A stretch of 64,000 nucleotides of DNA from Mariniflexile litorale (GTDB taxonomy: Bacteria; Bacteroidota; Bacteroidia; Flavobacteriales; Flavobacteriaceae): the NCBI RefSeq assembly GCF_031128465.2, contig NZ_CP155618.1:3152501-3216500 (forward strand). Direction: 5' to 3'. Shown here piece by piece: positions 1 to 6,572 of this stretch. Made by a program: the position numbers and the translations under genes. The notes under the pieces were generated by a model that was not told where the DNA came from, ran no database searches, and saw only the letters and a program-made list of their open reading frames with translations. How positions within the stretch are numbered: the stretch's first letter is position 1; each line of letters begins with the position of its first letter.

Positions 1-1
1 T

Positions 2-850
2 TTACTGTTTAGTATAGATAATATGTACAACTTGTACCTATTGTTGCTTGCTTTGATTATAGAGGTTCAAAAGAGAGCTGAAAAGGATCTACAAAAAAAA
101 CAAAAAAAGCATTTAGCGACCAAAGAAGATAAAGATCCTAATAGAAAATTTGTAAATAATCAACTTCTCAATCTAATCGCTGATAATTATCAATTAAAAA
201 ATCAGTTAGAAATACACAATATTACTAATTGGGAGTTGGATAGCGAATATGTAGATGTTATTTTTAAAGCTATTACGACTAGCGATTTGTATAAAGAATA
301 CATGAAAACTAAAATGTCCGATTTTAAAGAAGACAAAGATTTTATTGTAGATGTATTCAAAGAAATTATCGCGCCAAATGATAAACTTTACGATTATTTA
401 GAAGATAAAAATTTAACGTGGTTAGACGATTTACCAACGGTTAATACAACCATTTTAAAATTATTACGAAAAGCAAAAAGCACCTCGGCCGAAGGTTATT
501 TTACACCAAAACTTTATAAAGATGCAGACGATAAGCAATATGCCATCGATTTATTTAGGAAAACTCTTTTAAATAGAAGTGCATTAAATAAAGAAATAGA
601 AAACAAAACCCAAAACTGGGATTCAGACCGTATTGCCAATGTAGATTATGTATTGCTCCAATTGGCTATTTGCGAATTAAAAAGCTTTCCATCTATTCCC
701 GTAAAAGTGACTATTAATGAGTATTTAGAAATAGCTAAGGAATATTCTACACCTAAAAGTAGCATTTTTATAAATGGTATTTTAGATAAATTGGTAAAAG
801 AGTATGAAGAGGCTGGGACTCTTAAAAAAGTAGGGCGGGGATTGCTGTAA
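2..850 (+). CDS. nusB: Transcription antitermination factor NusB (5' end outside window)
   Basis: NusB binds boxA RNA with NusE (S10) to form antitermination complexes, mainly on rRNA operons. The reading frame is open to the window edge: seven residues (LLFSIDN) precede the first ATG at 23, so that ATG is internal and the true N-terminus (usually MxxRRHIRxK in this family) lies upstream. The conserved NusB fold is in the C-terminal third (about residues 170-275 of the visible part), with the typical pattern LLQLAICEL, then IPVKVTINEYLEIAKEYS, then FINGILDKL. The lysine-rich middle extension is usual for Bacteroidota NusB. The following lipoprotein and yajC genes are co-oriented, an arrangement common in this family. 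The identification is strong; only the start is missing. Confidence 0.93.
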   Translation, partial: LLFSIDNMYNLYLLLLALIIEVQKRAEKDLQKKQKKHLATKEDKDPNRKFVNNQLLNLIADNYQLKNQLEIHNITNWELDSEYVDVIFKAITTSDLYKEYMKTKMSDFKEDKDFIVDVFKEIIAPNDKLYDYLEDKNLTWLDDLPTVNTTILKLLRKAKSTSAEGYFTPKLYKDADDKQYAIDLFRKTLLNRSALNKEIENKTQNWDSDRIANVDYVLLQLAICELKSFPSIPVKVTINEYLEIAKEYSTPKSSIFINGILDKLVKEYEEAGTLKKVGRGLL

Positions 851-932
851 AATTGTGTTAAGAAGCCCTTAAAAGTTTTTAATAGATTAAATAATTCCTA
901 TTTTTACTGCTTGAACAAAAAATAGCTTGACA

Positions 933-1421
933 ATGAAAAAATTAATATTAGGATTAAGTGCACTTAGTTTAATAACTTTTACATCATGTAAAGAAGATGC
1001 GTCTAAAAAAGTAGAAGAAGCGAATGTAAATGCAGCAGCACTTAGAGACGCGAATGCGTCTAAATTTCCAGTACTTGAATTTAATGAAACTGAACATGAT
1101 TTTGGTGAAATAGAAAAAAACCAATCAGTCGAAACTGTTTTTTCATATAAAAACACTGGTAATGCCCCTCTTGTTATAACTGAAATTAAAAGTTCTTGCG
1201 GATGTACCGTACCGGAAAACTGGAGTAGAGAGCCTTTGGCACCAGGAAAAACAGGGCAATTTACAGTAAAATATAATGGAGCAGGGCCTAACAAAATCAC
1301 GAAAACCATTACAGTTACAGCCAATACCGAAAAAGGGTCTGAGGTTGTTAAAATTTCTGCTTTTGTAAAAGATTCTAACGCAACAATAAATAGCAATTCC
1401 GCTGCTAATACAGCACACTAA
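933..1421 (+). CDS. DUF1573 lipoprotein
   Basis: Predicted lipoprotein of 162 residues. I chose the ATG at 933 because it gives a clean signal peptide (MKKLILGLSALSLITFTSC, lipid-modified Cys19); a TTG six bases earlier only adds two residues. From about residue 45 the protein is an Ig-like DUF1573 domain, recognised by the pattern HDFGEIEKNQSVETVFSYKN and the SSCGCTVPEW-like segment, which in this family usually reads CGCT. The domain is widespread in Bacteroidota exported proteins, but its exact role is unknown. It lies 82 nt after nusB and 24 nt before yajC, so it is probably co-transcribed with yajC. Family call is secure; function is not. Confidence 0.9.
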   Translation: MKKLILGLSALSLITFTSCKEDASKKVEEANVNAAALRDANASKFPVLEFNETEHDFGEIEKNQSVETVFSYKNTGNAPLVITEIKSSCGCTVPENWSREPLAPGKTGQFTVKYNGAGPNKITKTITVTANTEKGSEVVKISAFVKDSNATINSNSAANTAH

Positions 1422-1445
1422 ATAACTAACAAATAACTTAAAACA

Positions 1446-1730
1446 ATGGAAGGAATCGGTCAATTTTTACCGTTTATACTAATGTTTGTGGTTGTGTATT
1501 TCTTTATGATTGCACCACAAATGAAACGTGCCAAAAAAGAGAAAAAATTTAATTCAGAATTAAAAAAAGGCGATAAGGTTATTACCAAAAGCGGTTTGCA
1601 CGGTAAAATTTTAGAACTTAATGATAAAGATCAGACGTGTATTATAGAAACCATGTCTGGAAAAGTCAAGTTCGAGCGTTCTGCTATTTCAATGGAGTTA
1701 AGCTCTAAAGCTAATAGCGCACAAGCATAA
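1446..1730 (+). CDS. yajC: Preprotein translocase accessory subunit YajC
   Basis: YajC is the small inner-membrane partner of SecDF in the Sec holo-translocon. The 94-residue product has one N-terminal membrane helix (about residues 6-22, PFILMFVVVYFFMIAPQMK) followed by a basic stretch and the family signature KKGDKVITKSGLHGKILEL. Size and layout match the family. It is the last gene of the nusB-DUF1573-yajC run, and a strong stem-loop terminator follows within 30 nt of the stop. Secure identification. Confidence 0.95.
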   Translation: MEGIGQFLPFILMFVVVYFFMIAPQMKRAKKEKKFNSELKKGDKVITKSGLHGKILELNDKDQTCIIETMSGKVKFERSAISMELSSKANSAQA

Positions 1731-1751
1731 AACTAATTTAGTATAAAAATA

Positions 1752-1787
1752 TTAAAAAAAGCTTCCTAATTTAGGAGGCTTTTTTGT
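1752..1787 (+). terminator. Rho-independent terminator after yajC
   Basis: Stem 1761-1768 (GCTTCCTA) pairs with 1772-1779, extended by flanking A/T pairs and followed by a T run. It closes the nusB-yajC transcription unit. Confidence 0.85.
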
Positions 1788-1797
1788 TGTTTAAAAG

Positions 1798-1828
1798 TTT
1801 GAAGGTAGGGTAAATTGTTTTATGGTTG
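1798..1828 (+). promoter_or_regulatory. Candidate Bacteroidota-type promoter for the His/Tyr-rich gene
   Basis: TTTG at 1798-1801 is followed after 19 nt by TATGGTTG at 1821-1828, seven of eight matches to the TAnnTTTG -7 element. The start codon is at 1887. A small hairpin (TCGCT/AGCGA, 1845-1857) lies in the leader. Pattern match only. Confidence 0.45.
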
Positions 1829-1886
1829 TCTTATTACTGAAAGGTCGCTAAAAGCGATTTTATTAATAATTTAAAAATATAGAATT

Positions 1887-2342
1887 ATGAAACCCAATAA
1901 AATTATAGTAATATTTTTAGCAGTAATTTTTTCTTCTATAGCGAATGCACAAGAAGCAAAAGCTACAACAAAAACTCAAATAGAAACGAAGTCTTATTAT
2001 GAACAAAGAGCTATTGAAGATGCAAAATACGAACAACAATTTATAGCAGATAATAAGGACGAAGAAGATACTTTTTGGGATGAGCAAAAAGCTTATGAGA
2101 AAGATTTAAAGAAAAAAAACAAAAAAGCTTACAAGGCCTATATGAAAGGTAAAAAAGAGGCATACGCTAGTCATTATTCATATTGCGATGCGCATTGCCA
2201 TCATAGTGATAATTATTATCATCATGCATCATTCTATTATTATAGATATGACAATTCTCATCATACTAGATATCCACAACGAAGCACAATTAATACACGT
2301 GTAAATGTTCGAACCCCAAGAGTTAGTTTAGGTTTATTTTAA
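1887..2342 (+). CDS. Secreted His/Tyr-rich protein of unknown function
   Basis: I do not recognise a family. The 151-residue product begins with a signal peptide (MKPNKIIVIFLAVIFSSIANA, cut before QEAKA). The next 80 residues are highly charged (Glu, Lys, Asp) and probably helical. Residues about 95-130 are crowded with His and Tyr, including CDAHCHHS, YYHHASFYYY and SHHTRYP, with the only two cysteines of the mature protein inside this cluster. Such a segment could bind metal, but no known metal-binding domain is visible. The tail is basic (RVNVRTPRVSLG). It stands alone between two terminators with its own candidate promoter. A coding call is well supported by the signal peptide and the isolated transcription unit. 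Confidence 0.75.
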   Translation: MKPNKIIVIFLAVIFSSIANAQEAKATTKTQIETKSYYEQRAIEDAKYEQQFIADNKDEEDTFWDEQKAYEKDLKKKNKKAYKAYMKGKKEAYASHYSYCDAHCHHSDNYYHHASFYYYRYDNSHHTRYPQRSTINTRVNVRTPRVSLGLF

Positions 2343-2362
2343 TACATAGTTTTTTTGATTTT

Positions 2363-2390
2363 AAAGCTCCCTTTTAGGGAGCTTTTGTTT
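2363..2390 (+). terminator. Rho-independent terminator
   Basis: Perfect 9-bp stem, AAAGCTCCC (2363-2371) with its complement at 2377-2385, loop TTTTA, then a T-rich run. It ends transcription of the His/Tyr-rich gene. Confidence 0.9.
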
Positions 2391-2702
2391 TGTTTTATAA
2401 GCTTATCATTATCTTAGCACGGCTTATTTGCTATTGGCGGTCAATTTTTGTAAATTTGCAAGATGAGCAAAAGACTTCATGAAAGACAAAACAGTAGAAT
2501 ATTCAACTTTAATTTTTTAGTTTTTAGAACTCAATCCGACAAATTCATACCTCCTAACATTACAAACTAAGAGGTTTTATCTCTAGATATTACGCTTTAT
2601 TTATTACCTGTTTTTTATTTAAGTACTTTATAATATAAGTATTTATCTCCTAATTAGTTACATCTATAGCTGGTTTAGATGTGATTAAAATACTATACAT
2701 TC
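2391..2702 (+). promoter_or_regulatory. Promoter and long structured leader before the GNAT-proCB group
   Basis: This 312-base stretch holds no convincing gene. A near-ideal promoter is present: TTTG at 2427-2430, 20 nt, then TAAATTTG at 2451-2458, predicting a transcript start near 2463, about 240 nt before the first gene. Within the leader, a 5-bp stem (2549-2553 with 2571-2575) and a longer hairpin (2654-2666 with 2676-2688, two G-U pairs, loop of nine) can form; the latter ends 14 nt before the ATG at 2703. A 35-codon ORF (2463-2570) starts essentially at the predicted transcript start. A regulatory leader is possible, but no known riboswitch is recognised. Confidence 0.5.
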
Positions 2703-3143
2703 ATGACTATAAAAACTTTTGATGCGTTTTCAAGGCTATCAATTATGGATATAAATCGCATAACCAAATTTTTATTTGAATATTCTGGTGATGTTAGAGA
2801 TACTAAAAGTGCCATTAGGAAATCCGTATTATATGCAGCCAAAGAGGTTCCTGGATTGGGAGGTTATGTGTTTATTATGGAACAGAACAACGATATTATA
2901 GGAGCTACAGTAGTAAACAGAACAGGAATGAACGAATATATACCAGAAAACATATTGGTTTATATTGCGGTAAAGACTGTGTTTAGAGAAAAAGGTATTG
3001 CTAAAAAATTAATTAAGCATACTATAAAATATTGTGATGGAGATATTTCAACACATATAGACGCAGGTAACTCTGTAATTAAGTTATTTGAAAAACAGGG
3101 TTTTAAACCAAGAAATATAGAAATGAGGTTGATTAGAAGTTAA
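2703..3143 (+). CDS. GNAT-family N-acetyltransferase
   Basis: A 146-residue single-domain acetyltransferase of the GNAT fold, which transfers acetyl from acetyl-CoA to an amine. Motif A is at about residues 85-104 (VYIAVKTVFREKGIAKKLI, with the R-E-K-G-I-A pyrophosphate-binding turn). The C-terminal motif B is at 123-135 (NSVIKLFEKQGFK). The substrate cannot be read from the sequence. It heads a co-oriented group with proC and proB; in relatives a GNAT enzyme near arginine/proline genes can act as an N-acetylglutamate synthase, but that is only a contextual guess. No signal peptide. Confidence 0.85.
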   Translation: MTIKTFDAFSRLSIMDINRITKFLFEYSGDVRDTKSAIRKSVLYAAKEVPGLGGYVFIMEQNNDIIGATVVNRTGMNEYIPENILVYIAVKTVFREKGIAKKLIKHTIKYCDGDISTHIDAGNSVIKLFEKQGFKPRNIEMRLIRS

Positions 3144-3178
3144 CCAATCATTCAATACAAATTACAAATAAAATACAC

Positions 3179-3370
3179 ATGAAGATTATACATATAAAAA
3201 GAAAAACAACATACGAAAAACGACACAGTATTAAAATGGGAGAATTAACCACAAAAGTTACTTATATAAAAAAGTATTTGTTTGGGTTGCCTGTAAAAAC
3301 GCTTCATAAATATAGAGAAACCTATTATGGAGAAGTAAAAGACTGTAATGACTGTATGCTGTTTGTCTAA
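3179..3370 (+). CDS. Small basic protein of unknown function
   Basis: A 63-residue product with no family I recognise. It is strongly basic in its first half, has a TYIKKYLFGLPVKTLHKYRETYYGEVKDC core, and ends with two Cys (CNDCMLFV); I give the core here only by its composition: aromatic, Lys-rich, with Cys56 and Cys59 as a CxxC-like pair. There is no signal peptide or membrane helix. It sits 35 nt after the GNAT gene and 42 nt before proC, all on the same strand, which supports real expression as part of this group. It may be a conserved small protein or a remnant of a longer gene. Confidence 0.55.
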   Translation: MKIIHIKRKTTYEKRHSIKMGELTTKVTYIKKYLFGLPVKTLHKYRETYYGEVKDCNDCMLFV

Positions 3371-3412
3371 ATACTTTAATAAATAAAACCAAATTAATAA
3401 ATACACAAATAA

Positions 3413-4219
3413 ATGAAAGTACTAGTAATAGGGGCAGGTAACATGGGGCTTACTTATGCTGAAGGCATGTCGAAATCAAGATTGTTGAAGAAAAAAAACA
3501 TCATGGTTTTAGACAAATCTGAAGAAAAACTTGAAGAGCTTAATCAAATATCACATTTTGATGCTTTTAGCGAGTTAGAAGATTGCGTTCCACAAGCAGA
3601 TATCATATTCATAGCCGTTAAACCTTACCATGCAGAAAGTGTATTTAAAGCCATAAAAACGCTTGTACAACCGCAACAAATTTTAGTATCTATTATGGCA
3701 GGTGTTTCCATAACTTCTATAAAAGAAATTACTGGACTAACCAAAATTGTTAGAGCCATGCCAAATTTACCAGCTCAAATAGGAAAGGGTTTAACATCGT
3801 ATGTAATATCTCCCGAGGTTTCTAGAATTGAAATGCTAACCGTGGAAAGTTTATTAGATACTACAGGGAAATCAATGCGTGTATCTAATGAAAATTTTAT
3901 TGATGCTTCAACAGGTATTTCAGGAAGTGGACCTGCCTATGTTTTTTATTTTATGCAAAGTATGATGGAAGCAGCTTTACAAATGGGATTTTCAAAAAAC
4001 GATTCCACAGTTCTGGTAAGTCAAACGTTTACAGGTGCGGTCGAACTTTTTAATCAATCTAATTTATCACCTAATTCTTGGATGGATAAAGTGGCTTCAA
4101 AAGGAGGAACAACACGCGCAGCGTTAGATTCTATGGAAGATAATAATGTAGGCGAATTGATAAAAGAAGCAGCATTTGCAGCCTTTAATCGTGCTGTTGA
4201 ATTAGGAAAAGAATATTAA
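3413..4219 (+). CDS. proC: Pyrroline-5-carboxylate reductase
   Basis: ProC makes proline by NAD(P)H-dependent reduction of pyrroline-5-carboxylate, in the cytoplasm. The 268-residue length is normal. The N-terminal Rossmann fold starts at once with VIGAGNMG (residues 4-11), and a VKPYHAE segment contacts the cofactor. The C-terminal dimerisation domain carries the family signature STGISGSGPAYVF (about 163-175) and KGGTTRAAL. proB follows only 2 nt after the stop, so the two are surely co-translated. P5C can come from glutamate through ProB-ProA or from ornithine; ProA is not encoded here, which leaves the upstream source open. Confidence 0.96.
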   Translation: MKVLVIGAGNMGLTYAEGMSKSRLLKKKNIMVLDKSEEKLEELNQISHFDAFSELEDCVPQADIIFIAVKPYHAESVFKAIKTLVQPQQILVSIMAGVSITSIKEITGLTKIVRAMPNLPAQIGKGLTSYVISPEVSRIEMLTVESLLDTTGKSMRVSNENFIDASTGISGSGPAYVFYFMQSMMEAALQMGFSKNDSTVLVSQTFTGAVELFNQSNLSPNSWMDKVASKGGTTRAALDSMEDNNVGELIKEAAFAAFNRAVELGKEY

Positions 4220-4221
4220 AA

Positions 4222-4992
4222 ATGTATAAAGAAAGAATAGTTATTAAAGTTGGTACAAATGTAATGACCAACAGAAACAATAGAATTGTTAGACCTGTTT
4301 TACGCAATTTAGTAAAACAAATAGCCGAACTTTACGAACGTGATATTATTTGCGTACTCGTATCGTCGGGTTCTGTAATTGCAGGAAGAGAAGTTTTAGG
4401 AAAGTCTAAAATTAAGGATAAAACGCAACGTCGTCAAGTCTATTCAGCTATAGGGCAACCGCGTATGATGCGTTTGTATTATAATATTTTTAATGATTTT
4501 GGGATGAAATGTGCTCAGGTACTTCCAACGAAGCGTGATTTTAGTCCAGGTGTTCACAGGCAGAATATGATTAATTGCTGTGAAGGTTTATTGTCAGAAG
4601 GTGTTATTCCCATAGCAAATGAAGATGATGCGGTTTCGGTAACCATGTCTATGTTCTCTGATAATGATGAATTGGCAAGTTTAATTGCACAACTTATAAA
4701 TGCCGATAAACTTATTATTCTAACTGATATTGACGGACTTTACACAGGGCATCCAGATGCAAAGAGTAGTAGTTTGATAGAGAATGTTGGTCCGCATGAA
4801 AACTTAGACAAATATATTAAGGATAGTAATAAGGCAGAAGAAGAAGGACGCGGGGGCATGGGATCTAAACTAGACTATGCACAACAAGCGGCTGCAAATA
4901 ATATTCCTACCTATATTGTAAATGGAAAAACAGATAATGTGATTATTGATATCATAGATGGTAAACCAGTTGGTACAAAAGTATCACTGTAA
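4222..4992 (+). CDS. proB: Glutamate 5-kinase, short form without PUA domain
   Basis: ProB phosphorylates glutamate to start proline synthesis. The 256-residue product is only the amino-acid kinase domain: IVIKVGTNVM at the N-terminus, the VSSGSVIAGRE loop, the VIPIANEDDAV segment, the ILTDIDGLYTG nucleotide site and GRGGMGSKLDYAQQAA near the C-terminus. The C-terminal PUA domain of the 367-residue E. coli enzyme is absent, as in many Bacteroidota. It is tightly coupled to proC. In most genomes proA lies beside proB; here a terminator and a broken unrelated gene follow instead. Confidence 0.94.
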   Translation: MYKERIVIKVGTNVMTNRNNRIVRPVLRNLVKQIAELYERDIICVLVSSGSVIAGREVLGKSKIKDKTQRRQVYSAIGQPRMMRLYYNIFNDFGMKCAQVLPTKRDFSPGVHRQNMINCCEGLLSEGVIPIANEDDAVSVTMSMFSDNDELASLIAQLINADKLIILTDIDGLYTGHPDAKSSSLIENVGPHENLDKYIKDSNKAEEEGRGGMGSKLDYAQQAAANNIPTYIVNGKTDNVIIDIIDGKPVGTKVSL

Positions 4993-5019
4993 TATTATAA
5001 CAGATTTTAAAATTATTAT

Positions 5020-5060
5020 AAAAAGGTTGTTTGAAACTAAGTTTTAAACAACCTTTTTAT
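5020..5060 (+). terminator. Rho-independent terminator after proB
   Basis: Stem 5021-5032 (AAAAGGTTGTTT) pairs perfectly with 5046-5057, followed by T-rich sequence. It ends the GNAT-proCB unit. Confidence 0.88.
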
Positions 5061-5160
5061 TTATTAGTTTTTATGTTTTGCATGATATTTTCAAAATTAA
5101 CGATGGCATTTTTTTTTTATCAATTTGATCACCTGCAAAATCTAAAAATAGCCCCAATAA

Positions 5161-5428
5161 AAAAACTGTATTAACAGCAATACAGATTGGTTTTTACCAA
5201 GTAAGGGTGAATTAAATCAAATGTACCCTAAAAAAGATATAATAATTGAAAAATTAGAATCGAGGGGAGGAACTTTAAATGGTGATATCTTAGAGTCTGG
5301 TATGTATTGGAGTTCTACAGAAGAAAACGAAGATAAAGCGCATTATCAAAAATTTTAATAACGGTGTGAAGGGTAATTTGGATAAGGATACAGGTCTATT
5401 TGTACGAATTGGCCACTTTTTTTATTGA
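5161..5428 (+). pseudogene. Frameshifted remnant of a DUF1566-type (Lcl/fibrobacter paralogous domain) gene
   Basis: Reading from 5173 gives NSNTDWFLPSKGELNQMY (5173-5226), later MYWSSTEE (from 5290), then a stop at 5357. Shifting frame at the A/T homopolymer near 5350 restores NFNNGVKGNLDKDTGLFVRI and a natural stop at 5426-5428. The order WFLPSKxELNxMY, then WSSTE, then a NGxxxxxxK segment and a final VRxxR/HF is the hallmark of DUF1566 domains in exported Bacteroidota proteins. There is no start codon or signal peptide, and an in-frame stop lies just upstream at 5158. This is therefore the 3' end of a decayed gene. It lies where proA would normally follow proB. Confidence 0.8.
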
Positions 5429-5469
5429 ACATGCCCGTAATACCGTATGATCGACACATATAAAATGTA

Positions 5470-5510
5470 AAAAAGCCCATATTACTAAAAAGAGTAGTAT
5501 TGGCTTTTTC
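5470..5510. terminator. Strong, probably bidirectional terminator
   Basis: Arms 5470-5486 and 5493-5509 pair with one mismatch (AAAAAGCC...ATATTACT against its complement), with A-rich and T-rich flanks on either side. It can end leftover transcription from the proB side and, on the minus strand, the esterase operon. Confidence 0.8.
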
Positions 5511-5576
5511 TTCTTAAGGTTTTTAAATTTGTATAAAATAAACCCTGAAACTTTTTTTAGAATTTTAATACTACTA

Positions 5577-6233
5577 TTAAATACGTTTAATTAACCAATT
5601 TTTAAGCTCCTGAAAATTTTGAGGCGCTACACCATGTCCCACAGGAAATTCTGAGTATTTGTAAGCAATGTTTAAGCTTTTTAAAAACGGAGCTGTTTGC
5701 CGCGCCCAATCTACAGGAATTACTTGGTCTACACTACCATGCGAACAATAAAAATCAAGATTAGAATAATCTCTTGTGTTTATATCTTCTGGTAAAATAT
5801 CTTTGTTTACATAACCGCTTAACGCAATAATATTTTTAATTTTTTCTGGATAAGTTAATGCCACGGCGTAACTTAAAATACTGCCTTGGCTAAATCCTAA
5901 AAGTGTAATATTGTTTTTGTTTACTGCATATTCTGCAATGGCTTCATCTATAAATCTCGCAATTAAATCACGTGATTCTTTGGCTTGCTCATTGTCATTC
6001 CATTTACCTTGTGCCTCATCAAAATTAATGGCATACCAGGCATTGCCATAAGGCTGCATAGGGTATGGCGCACGTACAGAAATGATGAAAAGTTCTTCTG
6101 GTAATTCCGACGAAAATGAAAATAAATCGTTTTCATCACTCCCATAACCGTGCATCAAAATAAGCAATGGGGCGTTTTCAGTTAAAGAAGATTTTCTAAT
6201 GATATGGTGTAAAGAAAGTGATGTATTTGTCAT
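5577..6233 (-). CDS. Carboxylesterase/phospholipase-type alpha/beta hydrolase
   Basis: A cytoplasmic serine esterase of 218 residues in the carboxylesterase-2 (YpfH/AphA-like) family. The catalytic triad is visible: Ser115 in GFSQGS, Asp169 in GSVDQVIP and His200 in VGHGVAP. The oxyanion-region motif LMHGYGSDENDL (26-37) is typical. There is no signal peptide. The natural substrate is unknown; relatives hydrolyse short-chain or acyl esters. It is the last gene of a leftward operon with a DUF4870-like gene 2 nt upstream. The call to family is strong, substrate is open. Confidence 0.88.
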   Translation of the reverse strand: MTNTSLSLHHIIRKSSLTENAPLLILMHGYGSDENDLFSFSSELPEELFIISVRAPYPMQPYGNAWYAINFDEAQGKWNDNEQAKESRDLIARFIDEAIAEYAVNKNNITLLGFSQGSILSYAVALTYPEKIKNIIALSGYVNKDILPEDINTRDYSNLDFYCSHGSVDQVIPVDWARQTAPFLKSLNIAYKYSEFPVGHGVAPQNFQELKNWLIKRI

Positions 6234-6235
6234 GA

Positions 6236-6568
6236 TTATCTACCTAAATTTGCAAATAGTTTTTGGTATAATTCTCCAAGAAGAGGTACGGTTTGTGGCT
6301 TTCTAGAAACCGCATTAGCGAAACCAAATATAAAAAGCACACCAAAAAACATATAAAAACCAAAGGTAATAAACCAGCTATCAAAAACACCAACTATATA
6401 GCCAAGCGCAAAAAATGTGAGCCAAAGCCCAAGTGCTTGCCTGATGTGAAAATTGGCAAAATTACTTTTATTTTCATTATTTAGATAAAAAGCAATGATG
6501 GTTCCAAATATGGTTAAATAACTAATAATAGCGTTATTTCGGCCTGTTTCAATATCTTGTTCTGTCAT
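6236..6568 (-). CDS. Small integral membrane protein, DUF4870/Tic20-like
   Basis: A 110-residue protein with three or four hydrophobic helices (about 15-30, 47-62, 66-86) and a short charged tail. The NFHIRQALGLWLTFF pattern resembles the DUF4870/Tic20-like group of small bacterial membrane proteins, often called import component proteins without direct evidence. Function is unknown. It is packed between the dihydroorotase homologue (4 nt away) and the esterase (2 nt away), so it is clearly in their operon. Confidence 0.75.
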   Translation of the reverse strand: MTEQDIETGRNNAIISYLTIFGTIIAFYLNNENKSNFANFHIRQALGLWLTFFALGYIVGVFDSWFITFGFYMFFGVLFIFGFANAVSRKPQTVPLLGELYQKLFANLGR

Positions 6569-6572
6569 AGTT

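Noticed and set aside
887-1396. 169-codon minus-strand frame opposite the DUF1573 gene
   Set aside because: It lies fully over a secure lipoprotein gene and shows no domain; it is a shadow frame.
2463-2570. 35-codon frame in the GNAT leader
   Set aside because: Starts at the predicted transcript start with no room for a ribosome site. Kept only as a possible leader peptide in the findings.
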